Positions 12,100 to 22,900 of a DNA stretch of 64,000 nt are shown here, piece by piece. A program made the position numbers and the translations under genes. This DNA comes from Caenorhabditis remanei (lineage: Eukaryota; Nematoda; Chromadorea; Rhabditida; Rhabditidae). Position 1 is the first letter of the stretch. Each line of letters starts with the position of its first letter. Below the pieces are notes generated by a model. That model was not told where the DNA came from and did not search any database. It was given only the letters and a program-made list of their open reading frames with translations. The stretch covers positions 20,334,587 through 20,398,586 of the forward strand of contig NC_071333.1 of NCBI RefSeq assembly GCF_010183535.1, read 5' to 3'.

Positions 12100-15000
12100 T
12101 AGTTTTTTATTTAATCAACACTTTAACAAAACAAAGTGAAGAAAGTTGCATTAAAACCCATTTTTCATTGTTAAAACGATGAGTAAGTTGAAAATTGCGG
12201 CTGAAACAAGCAGACAACGCAATCGCGCTCCGCTGAAAAAGCCTTTTCTCGCTTTTTTTTGAATCGAGAAGGCTCGTTCAGACACGTTTTGACGAATTAG
12301 CACCAATTTCATGTGTTGAGTCTTGAAGGTTTTTTCTCATCTTTCATTTTGTTTTTGTTGCTCATATATGAGCTCATAAGAAAAACCATCTGTCGTTTTC
12401 GTTCACTCCCTCCGTCTCTTCCTCCTTTCTCCGTCTTCGTTATGCATCTCTTCTTGTATAACCTTTTTTGACCACCCACGAAGAAAACGAGAGACATTTT
12501 GTCTCTCCGTCTCTCTGTGCCTCCCGACTATTTCTTTCTGAATAGTGCTCTTTCAGGGTGAAATTTTTTCTTTCAAACTTGTTCCTGGTAGCAAATTGTT
12601 CCTGGAAAATGTTCATCCTTAACTACGATTTTAAAATAAACGGAATAACACAAAAAATGGACGTATCGAATAAAAAAAATGAAGAGTCTATCAAAATTTG
12701 GTCATTTTGTCTCGTCAAGAAGGGCAAATGACCAAGGAGTTGTATAGAAAAATTAATTTTTCATTGAATGACACTGAAAACATCCAATATAACGAAAAAT
12801 CGTATCTTTGTACTTGCTTCTCACTTTTTAATGTTTCTTTAGTCATCGCAGTAGTCACCATTTCTCGTTGTTCGAGTGAAACGTACTTTTTTCTGTAAAT
12901 CTTTCATTTTCTGGCCCGTAAATCGAAAATTGTCTTAACTTCAAAGGGAATAGAAAAAATTATTTTAAATAATCATTATTTCAAAGTAATAGTGAAAAAA
13001 ATTACGACGTTATCCTTCTCCAAACAGCAGAAGTCTGGCGTACGTTCGGCGCGTTTCTTCAGTATTTCAACTCAATTGACAGCTGTAACTCGCTAATTAG
13101 CAAAATAAACAAAAAGTTGTCAACTAGGAAAATTAAGACAAAGAAATTTCACACAGTTTATCTGTTGACAACTTTTTCGTCCTAATTTACACAACCGAGA
13201 TAAATTGCTTTATACTCGAAAAATGCTACACACTAGCGTACCTTTGGCGCGTTCTGAAGGACGTGTGTATGCTAGACCTGGTTTTGACCGACTTGCAGTT
13301 TTAGAGCGTTTCGTATGTTTCAAGGTGTCTAAGTAAAATGCAGCGCTTTGTTCCAAAAACGTGTTGGTGTAGACACTCTGTGAAAGTTTAACACCAATTC
13401 ATGTAAGGTTTTTTTTCTCCCTATACCAGCTTTCCTCTCTATGAAAAGAAATGATGACACATAAATCACCTTTTTATATTTTTGTTTCTCATTAGAAAAA
13501 TCTTCTGCCCTTTTTGTTCACTTCCTCAGCCTCTTCTTCTTTTCTCTGTCTCAGTAGTCAGGTACCCATCCCTTCTCGTATAACCATTCTTGACCACCTC
13601 TCCTTGCCTTGCCACCCACGAAGAAAACGAGAGACATAGCTTTTGTGTTTGCAATGAAGAGAGGGAGAAAAGTCTGGTCTCTGCGTCTCTCCGTGCTTCC
13701 CGACTATTTCTTCCGTTTTGAAGACCGCTCGGGTGGCCTGTCCATTCATTGAAAAGATCAAATAAAAACGAGAGACGCCGGACGGCAAGACATTTGGTGT
13801 TCGCACATCAGTTCTGCAGAAAGCGACACTTTTCTGACTGTTTTCCGGGATAGTGCAGAAAGTTTGCGATTTTAACTTATTTTATTGAGAATTCATGTCA
13901 CGCGTGTTTGTTATCCGTGTATCAAACTTCTCCAATTCTTGTTTTGATAGGGAAACCATAGTTGCCTTCAAAAAATGAACCTTTTTTCCATTTTTTTCTT
14001 CGAAAATGTGACCATTTTTGACTATTTTTCAGAATTTCTTCTAATTCTGAATGATAGTCGAAAATTTGATTTTTTCGCGAAAAAATTTGAAAAAATTTGA
14101 AAATTTGACTTTCACGCCAATTTGCCCGGGCCGGGCCCTGATTTTGCTGACAAGGCCCGGGCCTTGACAACTATGAGAAAAACTGATTTTCGAAACAATA
14201 CCACACTTTTCTCATAGAAAAACGTTAGCTGATTTTACTTTCTTTTTCTTATTAGTAGCTACGCGGGTCACGCCTTGAATGGGAACAAAAAACCTTGCTT
14301 TTCTGTCACAAATCAATGAACTGAAACGTCAGCATTTTTCAATCGTGTGCTTTTCAGTCGTGATAAAAGCTGTATTGTTTCTTGCTGACCCCCCGCTCCA
14401 CGCAATCATTTCTTTCCTTTTTCTGCTTTTCTCTGACGCTCTTCTATTTCTAGCGGTATTTCTCTCACCTCTACCATTGTCATGTATCATCAATTTCGTT
14501 ATCGGACATTTGCCTTTTTTCTGGCAGTTGGTCGCTTGGTTTTCTTTCTTTTCTCTCTTTTCATTTTGTCATTTTGTTTTTTTTTGCACTCTTGATCGTT
14601 TACGAACAGATTTGCGAAAACATTTCTTTTTTCTAGAAGTTATGAGTCTTAGAAAATTTCAAATGCAAATAAGGTTCCCTCTTCTCGTATAGGTCGAGTT
14701 CGGTTACCCATTGTACCCCTATAAAAGGTTTTAGTCTTTTTTTCATTGCGTTAGAATTACTGTACGTACAGCAGTCTCAGTTCAAAAAACTGCGTAGTTC
14801 TGGTTTTGAAATGCGACCGTTGAGAACCAGAAAATATGTGTTTAAGCCATTATTTTATGAAATGTATGATTTTCCGGTCAAAAACCACTGTTTTTAGCGC
14901 TCACTTGTATTGATTGACTGTTAAAACGTATTTACCTGTATTTTTGATATTTTGAAACAGGTTTTTACCAACAGAATCGACTCATAAGGACCGTTCTCAA

Positions 15001-15660
15001 ACAATTTTTGTTGAAAATCGACTTATTTTGCGGACTTGTTACGAAGCCTGTTTTTGCTCATTTTTTAAACTTACAAAACTTTGTTGTAGAACAACATCAA
15101 TTCTTCCTCTTAATAGTTAACAACTTTTATATAACCCCGCCCACTTTTGAGATATGCGTCCACGAAAATGGGTAGCTTGAAGAGGAATGCGCACCACCTC
15201 CCCGTTTCTCTCGCGCGCGCTTGCCTTCAGTTTGCTGCTTTTCAAAGCACATATCTAGAAAGTGGGCGGAGCTATCAAAAAGTTGCTAATTATGAAAATC
15301 AAGATGTAGGCATGTCATATGCAACCACATAATTTTTGAGCCGCTCCAACAATTTTTGGTTTTGTGACGGGCTCTCAAAGTCAGCCGTGTTTTCATCTGA
15401 AAAAGTCATTGTTTCCAAAGACGCACCTTTTAAAAGTGATCTGACTGATCTGAAAGCCTGGTCAGTTTTTTGTTAAATTTTAATTAATTGATCATAGATA
15501 TGACCTATAATGAATACTACGGTATCTATGCTCGAATAATTTCTTGGTTCACATTTGTGACACCCAAAGAGGCGTTTTCCAGTTTCTTTCAATTGTTGTA
15601 AGTATTATGTTATCTCTCTTGTTCTATGCTCAATACCGTTTCTGTTTCTGTTTTTTTTTC
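12100..15660. other. Intergenic region between SMC-like genes A and B
   Basis: No supported gene. About 12300-12545 and 13385-13710 are diverged direct copies (shared CGAAGAAAACGAGAGACAT and CCCGACTATTTCTT). About 13010-13270 and 15080-15310 contain inverted arms resembling the tandem units at 18.6-19.0 kb. 13990-14110 is an inverted diverged copy of 35940-36030, and 14100-14160 holds GC-rich GGCCCGGGCC palindromes. The plus strand is strongly pyrimidine-rich near 14350-14600. An imperfect hairpin around GCCCACTTTTGAGATATG (15140) pairs with bases near 15250. Confidence 0.5.
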
Positions 15661-15691
15661 AGTTCATCACGTTAGCAATCTTTTTTCCAGA

Positions 15692-17198
15692 ATGTCTGTG
15701 CAATGCATTGTTCAAGTTTCCGTGTTGGGAGTGAGACACGTTCTCGACCAAACGTTGGAATTCGAGAATGGTCTCAACGCCATCGAGGGATACAACGGAT
15801 CCGGAAAAACGACTCTGCTCAAAGCAATCAAGTATTGTCTCAACTACATCCCCGTTAGTCCTTTAATGTCTTTTTTTTCAAACACCTGTTTTTTGCAGGA
15901 CGACTCACTTGTCCGGAGAGACAGCTCTGTGGCGGTGAAGTTCCGCCTTACAAACGGACTGTATCGGACGTACCGGAAATTAACCGGTGACGCGGAAGAC
16001 GAAGAACTGAAGCCGTACTCCATAAATGGCAACAAAGTGTCCGATACGGAGTATGTCGTCGACCTGAACAATGTGGGAATCAATAACCACACTGTTCATT
16101 TCATGATTCCAGAATTCGACTGGAAAGAAATGGCCAGAAAGGATAACTGGCAATTGGCGCTTCTCATTGAAAATTTGTCGCCAGAACTCGAGGATATCAA
16201 ATATGACTTTGAAGAGGTGCAAGAAAAACTCCGAAGAAGAAGTGGAAAAGAAAAGGATGAGGAGTTCGACCGCTTGCAACGTCAATTGGAGGAAGTAAGT
16301 ATTTTTGACCGTTTGGGAGAAAAAAGACAGTTTTTGAGGCTGTCTGTTGCAAAAGTTTTGAAGAAAAAATACTTTTGGCTTGGCCCTGCTTGTAGCCCGG
16401 TTCGGCCCAATCCGATCGGTCTGTTTTGAATCACATTTTAAAGGTTTTTCTAAAAATATCCGGGCTTTTTTTTATTTCCCGAATTTTGTTGCAAAAACAG
16501 GTGCCCTCAATGAAGGCCAAAATTTTGGTGTCCCTGATTGACTCACAAAGGAAACTTTGTATGGACTATACAGAATTATAGTCAATACTGTATATCTGTC
16601 CGGGTCCAGCCGTTTCGAGAATAACAATTGTGATATTTGTCATTACCGAATGCAAAAAATCCAAGAAACCTTCTAATCACTGAAAAAATTAAAAAAATAT
16701 TTATTTTAGGTGAAAACCAGACGAAGAACTACGTTCCTGGAATCTTTCGATGCCTTAGCCACACAAGTCGACCGCTACTACAAAATGGTCACCGGAGATC
16801 AGAACGTCAAGGCTGAGCTCAAAATAGTAAACCCCGCCGAGCCCTATGAGGAAGTGGAGTTCCTCATTTCCTCCAAACATGGGACAATCGACACCCTGGC
16901 GCTCTCATTTGGAGAAATCAGTTTTGTCTCAACCGCCCTGATGTTCGCTTTCCAACACGCCCTTCAAACACCGTTTGTCATTTTGGATCGATTTGATGTG
17001 TCGTTCTCCGGAACATCTTGTATAAAGGTAGGAAATCCAAACAAACAAATTCATGTTATACAATTAATCTGTTTTCAGGTGTCTCGTGGACTCGTGGAAA
17101 TAATGGAGGCGACCGGACTACAGATCAGTGTAATTTGTCACAAAGACATGATGGGTGAAGTCGTTGTGAACGTCATCCACCTGAAAGGAAAAGAGTAG
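15692..17198 (+). CDS. SMC-like gene B: hingeless SMC head-domain protein (SMCL-1-like, most degenerate)
   Basis: Exons 15692-15853, 15899-16294, 16710-17027 and 17079-17198 give 331 aa. Junctions match those of genes A and C in position and phase 0. The ATG is one base after a TTTTTTCCAG acceptor. Walker A is GYNGSGKT (33-40). The ABC signature is degenerate, LSFGE (251-255) instead of LSGGE. Walker B ends FVILDRFD, with D279 followed by R280 in place of the catalytic Glu. The Q-loop region reads MIPEFDW (123-129), lacking Gln. A short charged linker (about 150-192) replaces the coiled coil and hinge. The first intron is only 45 nt and in frame; the second is 415 nt, far longer than in A or C. 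Arg at the catalytic position and the altered signature predict no hydrolysis and weakened head engagement. A pseudogene is unlikely because all four exons stay open. Confidence 0.85.
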
Positions 17199-17340
17199 CT
17201 ATGTTATCTTAAGTTTTATTATATTATACATTCAATTTTTTGGGTTCTCTTACAGCTTGTCATTGGTAAATCAGAAACATGTTCACAATTCCATTTCTCT
17301 TGCTATTTTTTGTAACTATTAACTACTTTTGATACAGTAT

Positions 17341-17346
17341 AATAAA
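17341..17346 (+). terminator. Poly(A) signal of SMC-like gene B
   Basis: AATAAA lies 142 bases after the gene B stop and only 37 bases before the next candidate start codon. Confidence 0.6.
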
Positions 17347-17382
17347 ATATGAAATGTTTAACACTGTTATTGGTTTTGTCTC

Positions 17383-17898
17383 ATGTTTTCCGAGTATTCT
17401 GAAAAATCAGAACCAAGAAACAGCGGAAGTGAAGTAAAAGGTATCAACTATGCAAAACGACAACAAATTATTGATGGCAACGATGACATATTCTCAGAAA
17501 ATAAAAGTTGTAAGTTTTTAACAGTTTTCATCCAAAAAAATTGAACAGAATGAAAAGAGGGTGTAACTGAATTAATGAAACATGTCATATTTATTTCTAT
17601 ACATTTTCATGGTTGACGTTTTGTTATGAGATCCACGTACTTCTGTAACACTTTGCGGGAAACTTTTGATTTTCAAGCTGTTCTTATCATTAATTTCTAT
17701 CTATGATCAACTATTGATAATTATTTTCCCCCAGAAACCAAAAACAATCACTTGGAAACCGAAAAATCCAACAAAATTCAGAATTTCCCCCAAAATGTTA
17801 CGGAAGCACTTTATTCGGAGATGTTGAGTGACGTCATTAGCCAATTTGACGGTTCCGAAATATTTTATACAGTGATCCATAAGAAAATCTGTTCATAA
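17383..17898 (+). CDS. Candidate two-exon small gene, unknown
   Basis: Exon 1 runs from ATG 17383, is charged and Ser/Asn-rich, and stays open for 42 codons. Exon 2, 17735-17898, follows a TTTTCCCCCAG acceptor and is open for 53 codons to a TAA, with a coding-like stretch ending in a cysteine and serine. The two exons share phase 1. The strong donor GTAAGTTTTT at 17510 would create a TAA stop exactly across the junction. The weaker donor GTTGTA at 17507 keeps the frame and gives 95 aa. It is therefore either a small gene using a poor donor or a newly broken one. There is no recognised domain. It starts close after gene B's poly(A) signal, so downstream transcription in an operon is possible, but no SL2-type acceptor stands out. 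Confidence 0.35.
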
Positions 17899-17899
17899 A

Positions 17900-18600
17900 T
17901 GTATCAACTTGCTGAAAAAACTTTTTGTCCTCTATGTTAGTGTTCATCTTCTTCTTCAATACCATCTCCCTATTTTTCCTCCAGAACAACACCCCTTCTT
18001 CTGCGACGCAAGAAAAACCCCTACACTGCTCTCCCTTCTCTTCAACCAACAAAACGGCACGTACACCGCTTTTTTTCGCTCCAAAGAGGAACGCAAAGGG
18101 CAGATTAATATTACTGGGACACCAAGTAGAAGAAGGGGAGAAGAGACTTAGCAAGCGAAAGATGGAGAAAATAGTGAAGGGGGCTGCGGAGACGCAGAGT
18201 GTCAAGAAAAACCTTGTGGACGCTTTTTCGAATGGCCCTGCACACACACACCCGCGCGCTCTCGTGCATTGATGGTGTGCCTGTTTTGAGGGACACTGTT
18301 GGAAGAACGAGAAAAGTAGTTCAACTAAAACATGGAAAATCGAAAAATGGGAATTTGTGTTGTTTTTGAACTGGAAAAAAGAAGAAGACAAAGAACATTG
18401 AAAATCTGAAAAGTGAAAAAAGAATTTGTTTAAACAAAAATAATTTCAAGCTCACATTCAGAATACAAAAAATACTATGCTTTTGGAGAAAATGACTTCG
18501 ATGAAGAGCTAAACAATTTTTTCTAATTGATAGTTTTGAACATTTGAATTAAAGTTTTGTCAGTCACAAAACTTTACTTAGAAATGGGAATCTCAAAAGA
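17900..18600. other. Intergenic stretch, no supported gene
   Basis: Both strands have open frames of 80-184 codons here, but they are short-period, composition-driven and lack splice or start context. Nothing recognisable is seen. Confidence 0.5.
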
Positions 18601-19040
18601 AGGTACATTTTTCTGTTCACAACTTTCTTGTCATTCTCCAAACAGCCGAGAAACACTGCCCTAAAGAAATCAAAGGAAAGACGCTCTGGCGTTCCATAGG
18701 TGCGTTTTTCTTCCGTTTCTCACTGCCATAGCTCGCTAGCTGGTATACCAGTCGAAAAATTGTTAATTATAAAAATGAAGATCTTATGACAGGGCACATT
18801 TTATCTGTAGGCAACTTTTTGGTCCTTCTTCAAACAGCCGAGATGCACTGCCCTAACCTCAACAAATGAGAGACACTCTGGCGTACCACTGGCGTGTTTT
18901 TTGTCCGTTTCTTACAGCCATAGCTTGTTAGCTGGTACACCAATCAAGAAAGTGTCAACTATAAAAATGTAGATCTCTAAATACTTCTTATTTTACTTAT
19001 TGACAATTTTCTTGTTCTTCTTCAAACATCTGAGATAGTC
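18600..19040 (+). repeat. Tandem repeat, unit about 190 bp
   Basis: Two and a fraction units start near 18603, 18795 and 18990. Each carries CCAAACAGCCGAGA or CAAACAGCCGAGA, an internal GGCGT...GCGT segment, GCCATAGCT and a closing AACTATAAAAATG(T/A)AGATC. Diverged relatives occur at 13010-13270 and 15080-15310. It is non-coding. Confidence 0.65.
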
Positions 19041-19180
19041 ATTCAGGCAAAATGAGTTCACACATACTATATCCGCTTATATAACCTATTCTCTGTAAGA
19101 GTCGAACATGGTCACAGTAGGTAGGGGCGTACGGCCTGTATTGATGTTACAGATTAAAAATTGCATGTGCATATACATTA

Positions 19181-20540
19181 GGCCATCAGTGACCCATACC
19201 ATAATTTTTGGGCCCCGGCTCCGGGCTACGGTAGTACGGTAGGTGCTCAAAGGTCAAAAAATTTATTTTTTTGTTTTTCATTTTTAAAAGCTGATTTTTT
19301 TCCAACAAAATATGCACAATTAGTATATACTTTTCCCAAATTATCAGACTTGAACAACTTTTTTTCACCGAGTTCACACCAAAATACCCAAAATTTTGAG
19401 ACATTTTGACAGAAAATCGAAATTTTCGATCCTTATTCAAAAAAACCCCACGACAAAATTTTTGTTTTTCAAATAAAAATTCCAAATTCTTTGATTTAAA
19501 AATATATTCGTTCAAAACAACCTCTGAGCAGAAACCCAAAAGTGCGTCTGACTGAATGACAAAAAAATTTTTTAGACGAAAATCAAAAATTCTTTATTGA
19601 TATCGTAAGATCGTGTTATACTGAACATTTTTTATACTGACACTTTTTTACCAAACTAAGTCCATCTATGAGAAAATCATGTTCAAGATGAAAACAACGC
19701 AAAATTCCATTTTACACCACTCATCTAAAATAAAAATTTTTTCAAGTTTTTTTTTAGTTTTAAAATTTTTTTTAATTAAGTGTTTGTAACAATGTGTTAA
19801 ACACGATAAAGATGAGTTTTACATGAGTTCCTGTCTCACTGTAACATGTGATGAAATTTCCACGTATCCCTATACGTTCGAGTTTTCTACTGAAACAACA
19901 TATTGACGAAATCAAGCAAACAAATTTATTTTATTGCTGGTTACAGAACATAAATCAAAAAATAAGAAAATTAAGGAAAATAACTTTCCTTTTGATGCGC
20001 AGTGCGAAACGAGAAATTTTGCGTTGGTTTCATCTTGAACATGATTTTCTCATAGATGGACTTAGTTTGGTAAAAAAGTGTCAGTACAAAAAATGTTCAG
20101 TATAACACGATCTTACGATATCAATAAAGAATTTTTGATTTTCGTCTAAAAAATTTTTTTGTCATTCAGTCAGACGCACTTTTGGGTTTCTGCTCAGAGG
20201 TTGTTTTGAACGAATATATTTTTAAATCAAAGAATTTGCAATTCTTATTTGAAAAACAAAAGTTTTGTCGTGGGGTTTTTTTGAATAAGGATCGAAAATT
20301 TTGATTTTCTGTCAAAATGTCTCAAAATTTTGGGTATTTTGGTGTCAACTCGGTGAAAAAAAGTTGTTCAAGTCTGATAATTTGGGAAAAGTATATACTA
20401 ATTGTGCATATTTTGTTGGAAAAAAATCAGCTTTTAAAAATGAAAAACAAAAAAATAAATTTTTTGACCTTTGAGCACCTACCGTACTACCGTAGCCCGG
20501 AGCCGGGGCCCAAAAATTATGGTATGAGTCACTGATGGCC
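19181..20540. mobile_element. 1.36 kb foldback element with about 545-bp arms
   Basis: The left arm, 19181 to about 19726, is nearly the exact reverse complement of the right arm, about 19994-20540, around a roughly 270-bp AT-rich centre. The ends read GGCCATCAGTGAC and GTCACTGATGGCC. GC-rich GGGCCCCGGCTCCGGGC sits near each tip. The same 70-codon open frame appears in both arms but looks composition-driven, and there is no transposase. Both flanks contain TATACATT, a possible imperfect target duplication. It is a non-autonomous foldback transposon or a recent inverted duplication; the very high arm identity implies a young age or gene conversion. Confidence 0.85.
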
Positions 20541-20677
20541 TGGTATACATTTTAATACAAAAATAAATCCCTAGTACCCACGTTGCTCGAGTCTTACAGA
20601 GAATAGGATATATGGATAGTTAAGTAGGACGTCGATCAAAAAACTAAAAATTCTAATCACAAATTCCTTATTATAGT

Positions 20678-20783
20678 TTCACTTTGCTCTAATTAGTTTT
20701 TTCAAAACAGTTTTTCTTTTCATCCTTTCCTTTAGAAAGAGAAAAAGGTGAGAAAACTAATTAGCTATGTTGCAAAGTGAAAA
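20678..20783. promoter_or_regulatory. Imperfect palindrome with TAATTA sites upstream of gene H
   Basis: CACTTTGCTCTAATTAG at the left mirrors CTAATTAGCTATGTTGCAAAGTG at the right with small gaps. TAATTA is a typical homeodomain core, so this may be a regulatory site for the secreted-protein gene; it could equally be a small transposon remnant. Confidence 0.4.
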
Positions 20784-20797
20784 GGATTTGAGGTCAC

Positions 20798-20804
20798 TAT
20801 AAAA
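20798..20804 (+). promoter_or_regulatory. TATA box of gene H
   Basis: TATAAAA lies 40 bases before the ATG at 20838. A TTCACTCGCAG acceptor or initiator-like sequence ends one base before the ATG. The spacing fits a short 5' leader. Confidence 0.6.
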
Positions 20805-20837
20805 GGGAGGAAAACCATTTGTCAGTTCACTCGCAGT

Positions 20838-22150
20838 ATGACAATTGTTACTCTGTTACTTTTGTTATTAATACCTATTACTTGGGAATGTGCACCTACC
20901 GTACATGTGTCTAACCCTATTGTGTCTTCTACCTATTCTCCGGATTCGTCACCAGATCCGCCGACAACTACGACCCAGACGGCTTCAACAACCCCAGCTC
21001 CCAACACAACAACGATTTGGAGTACGAGTACTGCCTTGAGTACAACAGTCTTCGATAGTACAACAACATTCGAAATCACAAGTACTGCTGCGAATACAAC
21101 CACGACACTACCTACCACAACAACCACATTAATCACGACTACAGTAAGACGTGAGTTTTTTGAGGTTTGAATTATGTTTTGTTGGAATTCGAATCTTTTA
21201 TACTCTTGGAGGAATACTTTTGGAAACATTCCGACTAGAGAATAATCTCGGGTTGAAATGGAGTTACATGTCGAGATATATATCATTAGAACGGAAATCT
21301 TGCGGTGATTTCGTATTTTTTTCTGTTTTTCTTTCTGAACGATCTCATGGAAGAAGTTATTTGCGTTTTTGAGCTTCACCAGTTCAAGACTCACAAACTT
21401 AATGTTTTTCTTATTTTTTCAATGTTTTTGTGTTGTACGTGTATTTCTAACTATGTGAACTTTTAAAAAAAGTTAAAATAATAAAAGAATACAGATTTCA
21501 ATGCATAATCTTTGTTCTAGTGGTATCTCGACCTGTAACTCTATTTGGACCGGGATCCTTTTCTAGTGAGCGCAATGAGCTGTTTTACAAAAGAACTATC
21601 AATAATAAGCAGTAATAAAAATGTAAAAATATTTATTTAAAAGAATGTATCAAATCGAAATAGTTCAGTTCTGAAGGTGACAGCACTTTTATTTTCAGCT
21701 TGTTGTTCATGGCCGTTCGCAGGTCGCGGTATCAATACAATCAGTCTTACGATGAACCAATGGGATAACTGTACTCAAAGTCTATTCTACACCTGTCGTC
21801 TCGGAAATGTGACTGGTACCGTTACTGCAATTGGTATTTCGACCAATATAAATATAAATCTTGATGCAATCAATATGCCAATGTTGAACATTGGACAGGT
21901 GGTAAGATTTATAACTTTTTTATTTCAACAACGTTCAAATCGAGAAATACTAGTATTATATTTTAAAACATTTTCAACTATTTCTTTACAGAGGTTCATT
22001 ACCAACGATACATTAACTACGATAAATACAACTCTTATCTGTGATACTTCATCACGTTTGTGGGCTGTCAACTCGCTTCAGTTTGGAGAACAATTTAGTA
22101 CATTTGCATGTGCTTATATGTACAGTAACGGAACATGGTCCTGGCAATAA
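20838..22150 (+). CDS. Secreted Thr-rich six-cysteine protein (gene H)
   Basis: Exons 20838-21150, 21699-21901 and 21992-22150 give 224 aa. The first junction uses GTGAGT with phase 1, the only choice that keeps the cysteine exon in frame; the second is phase 0. Residues 1 to about 18 are a clear signal peptide (a run of leucines, then a cleavage-like WECAP). About 30-104 is Thr/Ser/Pro-rich, mucin-like and probably O-glycosylated. The C-terminal half carries six cysteines (CC, WDNC, FYTC, LIC, FAC) with several N-x-T sites. This layout resembles the nematode C6/DUF281-type secreted proteins, but I cannot confirm the family. A cuticle, gut-lumen or pharyngeal location is inference. Confidence 0.8.
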
Positions 22151-22167
22151 TTGTTTGTTAATTTTTT

Positions 22168-22173
22168 AATAAA
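22168..22173 (+). terminator. Poly(A) signal of gene H
   Basis: AATAAA lies 17 bases after the stop codon in a T-rich context. Confidence 0.7.
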
Positions 22174-22179
22174 GTTTGA

Positions 22180-22828
22180 ATACAATTAGTTTGAATAAAA
22201 ATTAATGAATCCGCAGGGCATACTTTAAAGGCATACATCCAAAGAGGTTCAATTAACAAAGAAACACAACACATAAAATAATAAGTCATCAATGGCTATA
22301 AAACTTATCGATGTGGCTTCAAAGAATTTCATAACTTGAAATTATGCACGTCGTTCTTTTCCTTGCCTACTCGACCTTTTTCTCTCAATCCGATGGATAT
22401 GTTTTTATTATACACAGCTTTTAGAATTATTAGTACAACAAAATATCAATTTTTGAAATATTCAAATGGTAATTACTCTTAATAATAATGTACTCTTAGT
22501 TAATACACAAAAAAGATTGGTTGAATCTCTTTCTCTTATTATTTTCTCCAAATTTTAGTTTTCTAAGTTCATTTTACACAAGTATAAAATCGGTTTTATG
22601 GTGACGTCTTCTACACTGATTTTTGGTTTTCCTACTATTCACAAACTCAAAAATTACTCACAATACAACGTTACTTTTTGCCCAACAAAACTGGGATGAT
22701 TGAAAATATATGCTTATAAAGTTAAAAAATAAATGATAGTGACCACCAAAGCCTAAATAAATTTGCTCCTAGTTAAAAAAAAATCCAGAACCCATCAACG
22801 TTCCTTTTTAAAAGAAAAAAAAAGATTA
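22180..22828. other. Intergenic, nothing recognised
   Basis: AT-rich sequence between gene H and the first tRNA gene. There is no open frame of note and no repeat beyond short A and T runs. Confidence 0.5.
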
Positions 22829-22900
22829 TGCGTTCGGGGGGAATCGAACCCCCGTCGAATGCTTGGAAGGCATCCATGCTGACCATTACACCACGAACGC
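22829..22900 (-). tRNA. tRNA-Gly(UCC), copy 1
   Basis: 72 nt. Acceptor stem GCGTTCG/CGAACGC with discriminator A, T arm GGGGG-TTCGATT-CCCCC, and anticodon loop CTTCCAA giving anticodon UCC. No intron. The DNA on its upstream side (22901 to about 23400) is homologous to that of copy 3 (33386 to about 33760) in the same orientation, so gene and flank were duplicated together. Confidence 0.97.

Noticed and set aside
14279..14692. 137-codon open frame, very hydrophobic
   Set aside because: Plus strand is T/C-rich here, which makes Phe/Leu/Ser frames by chance; no splice sites, no paralog, no plausible topology.
17837..18391. 184-codon minus-strand open frame
   Set aside because: Overlaps similar-length frames on the plus strand, lacks a domain or coding-like composition, and partly overlaps a better exon candidate on the other strand.
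20933..21394. Valine-rich minus-strand frame of 153 codons
   Set aside because: Antisense of the Thr-rich stalk of gene H (ACA/ACT repeats read as Val).
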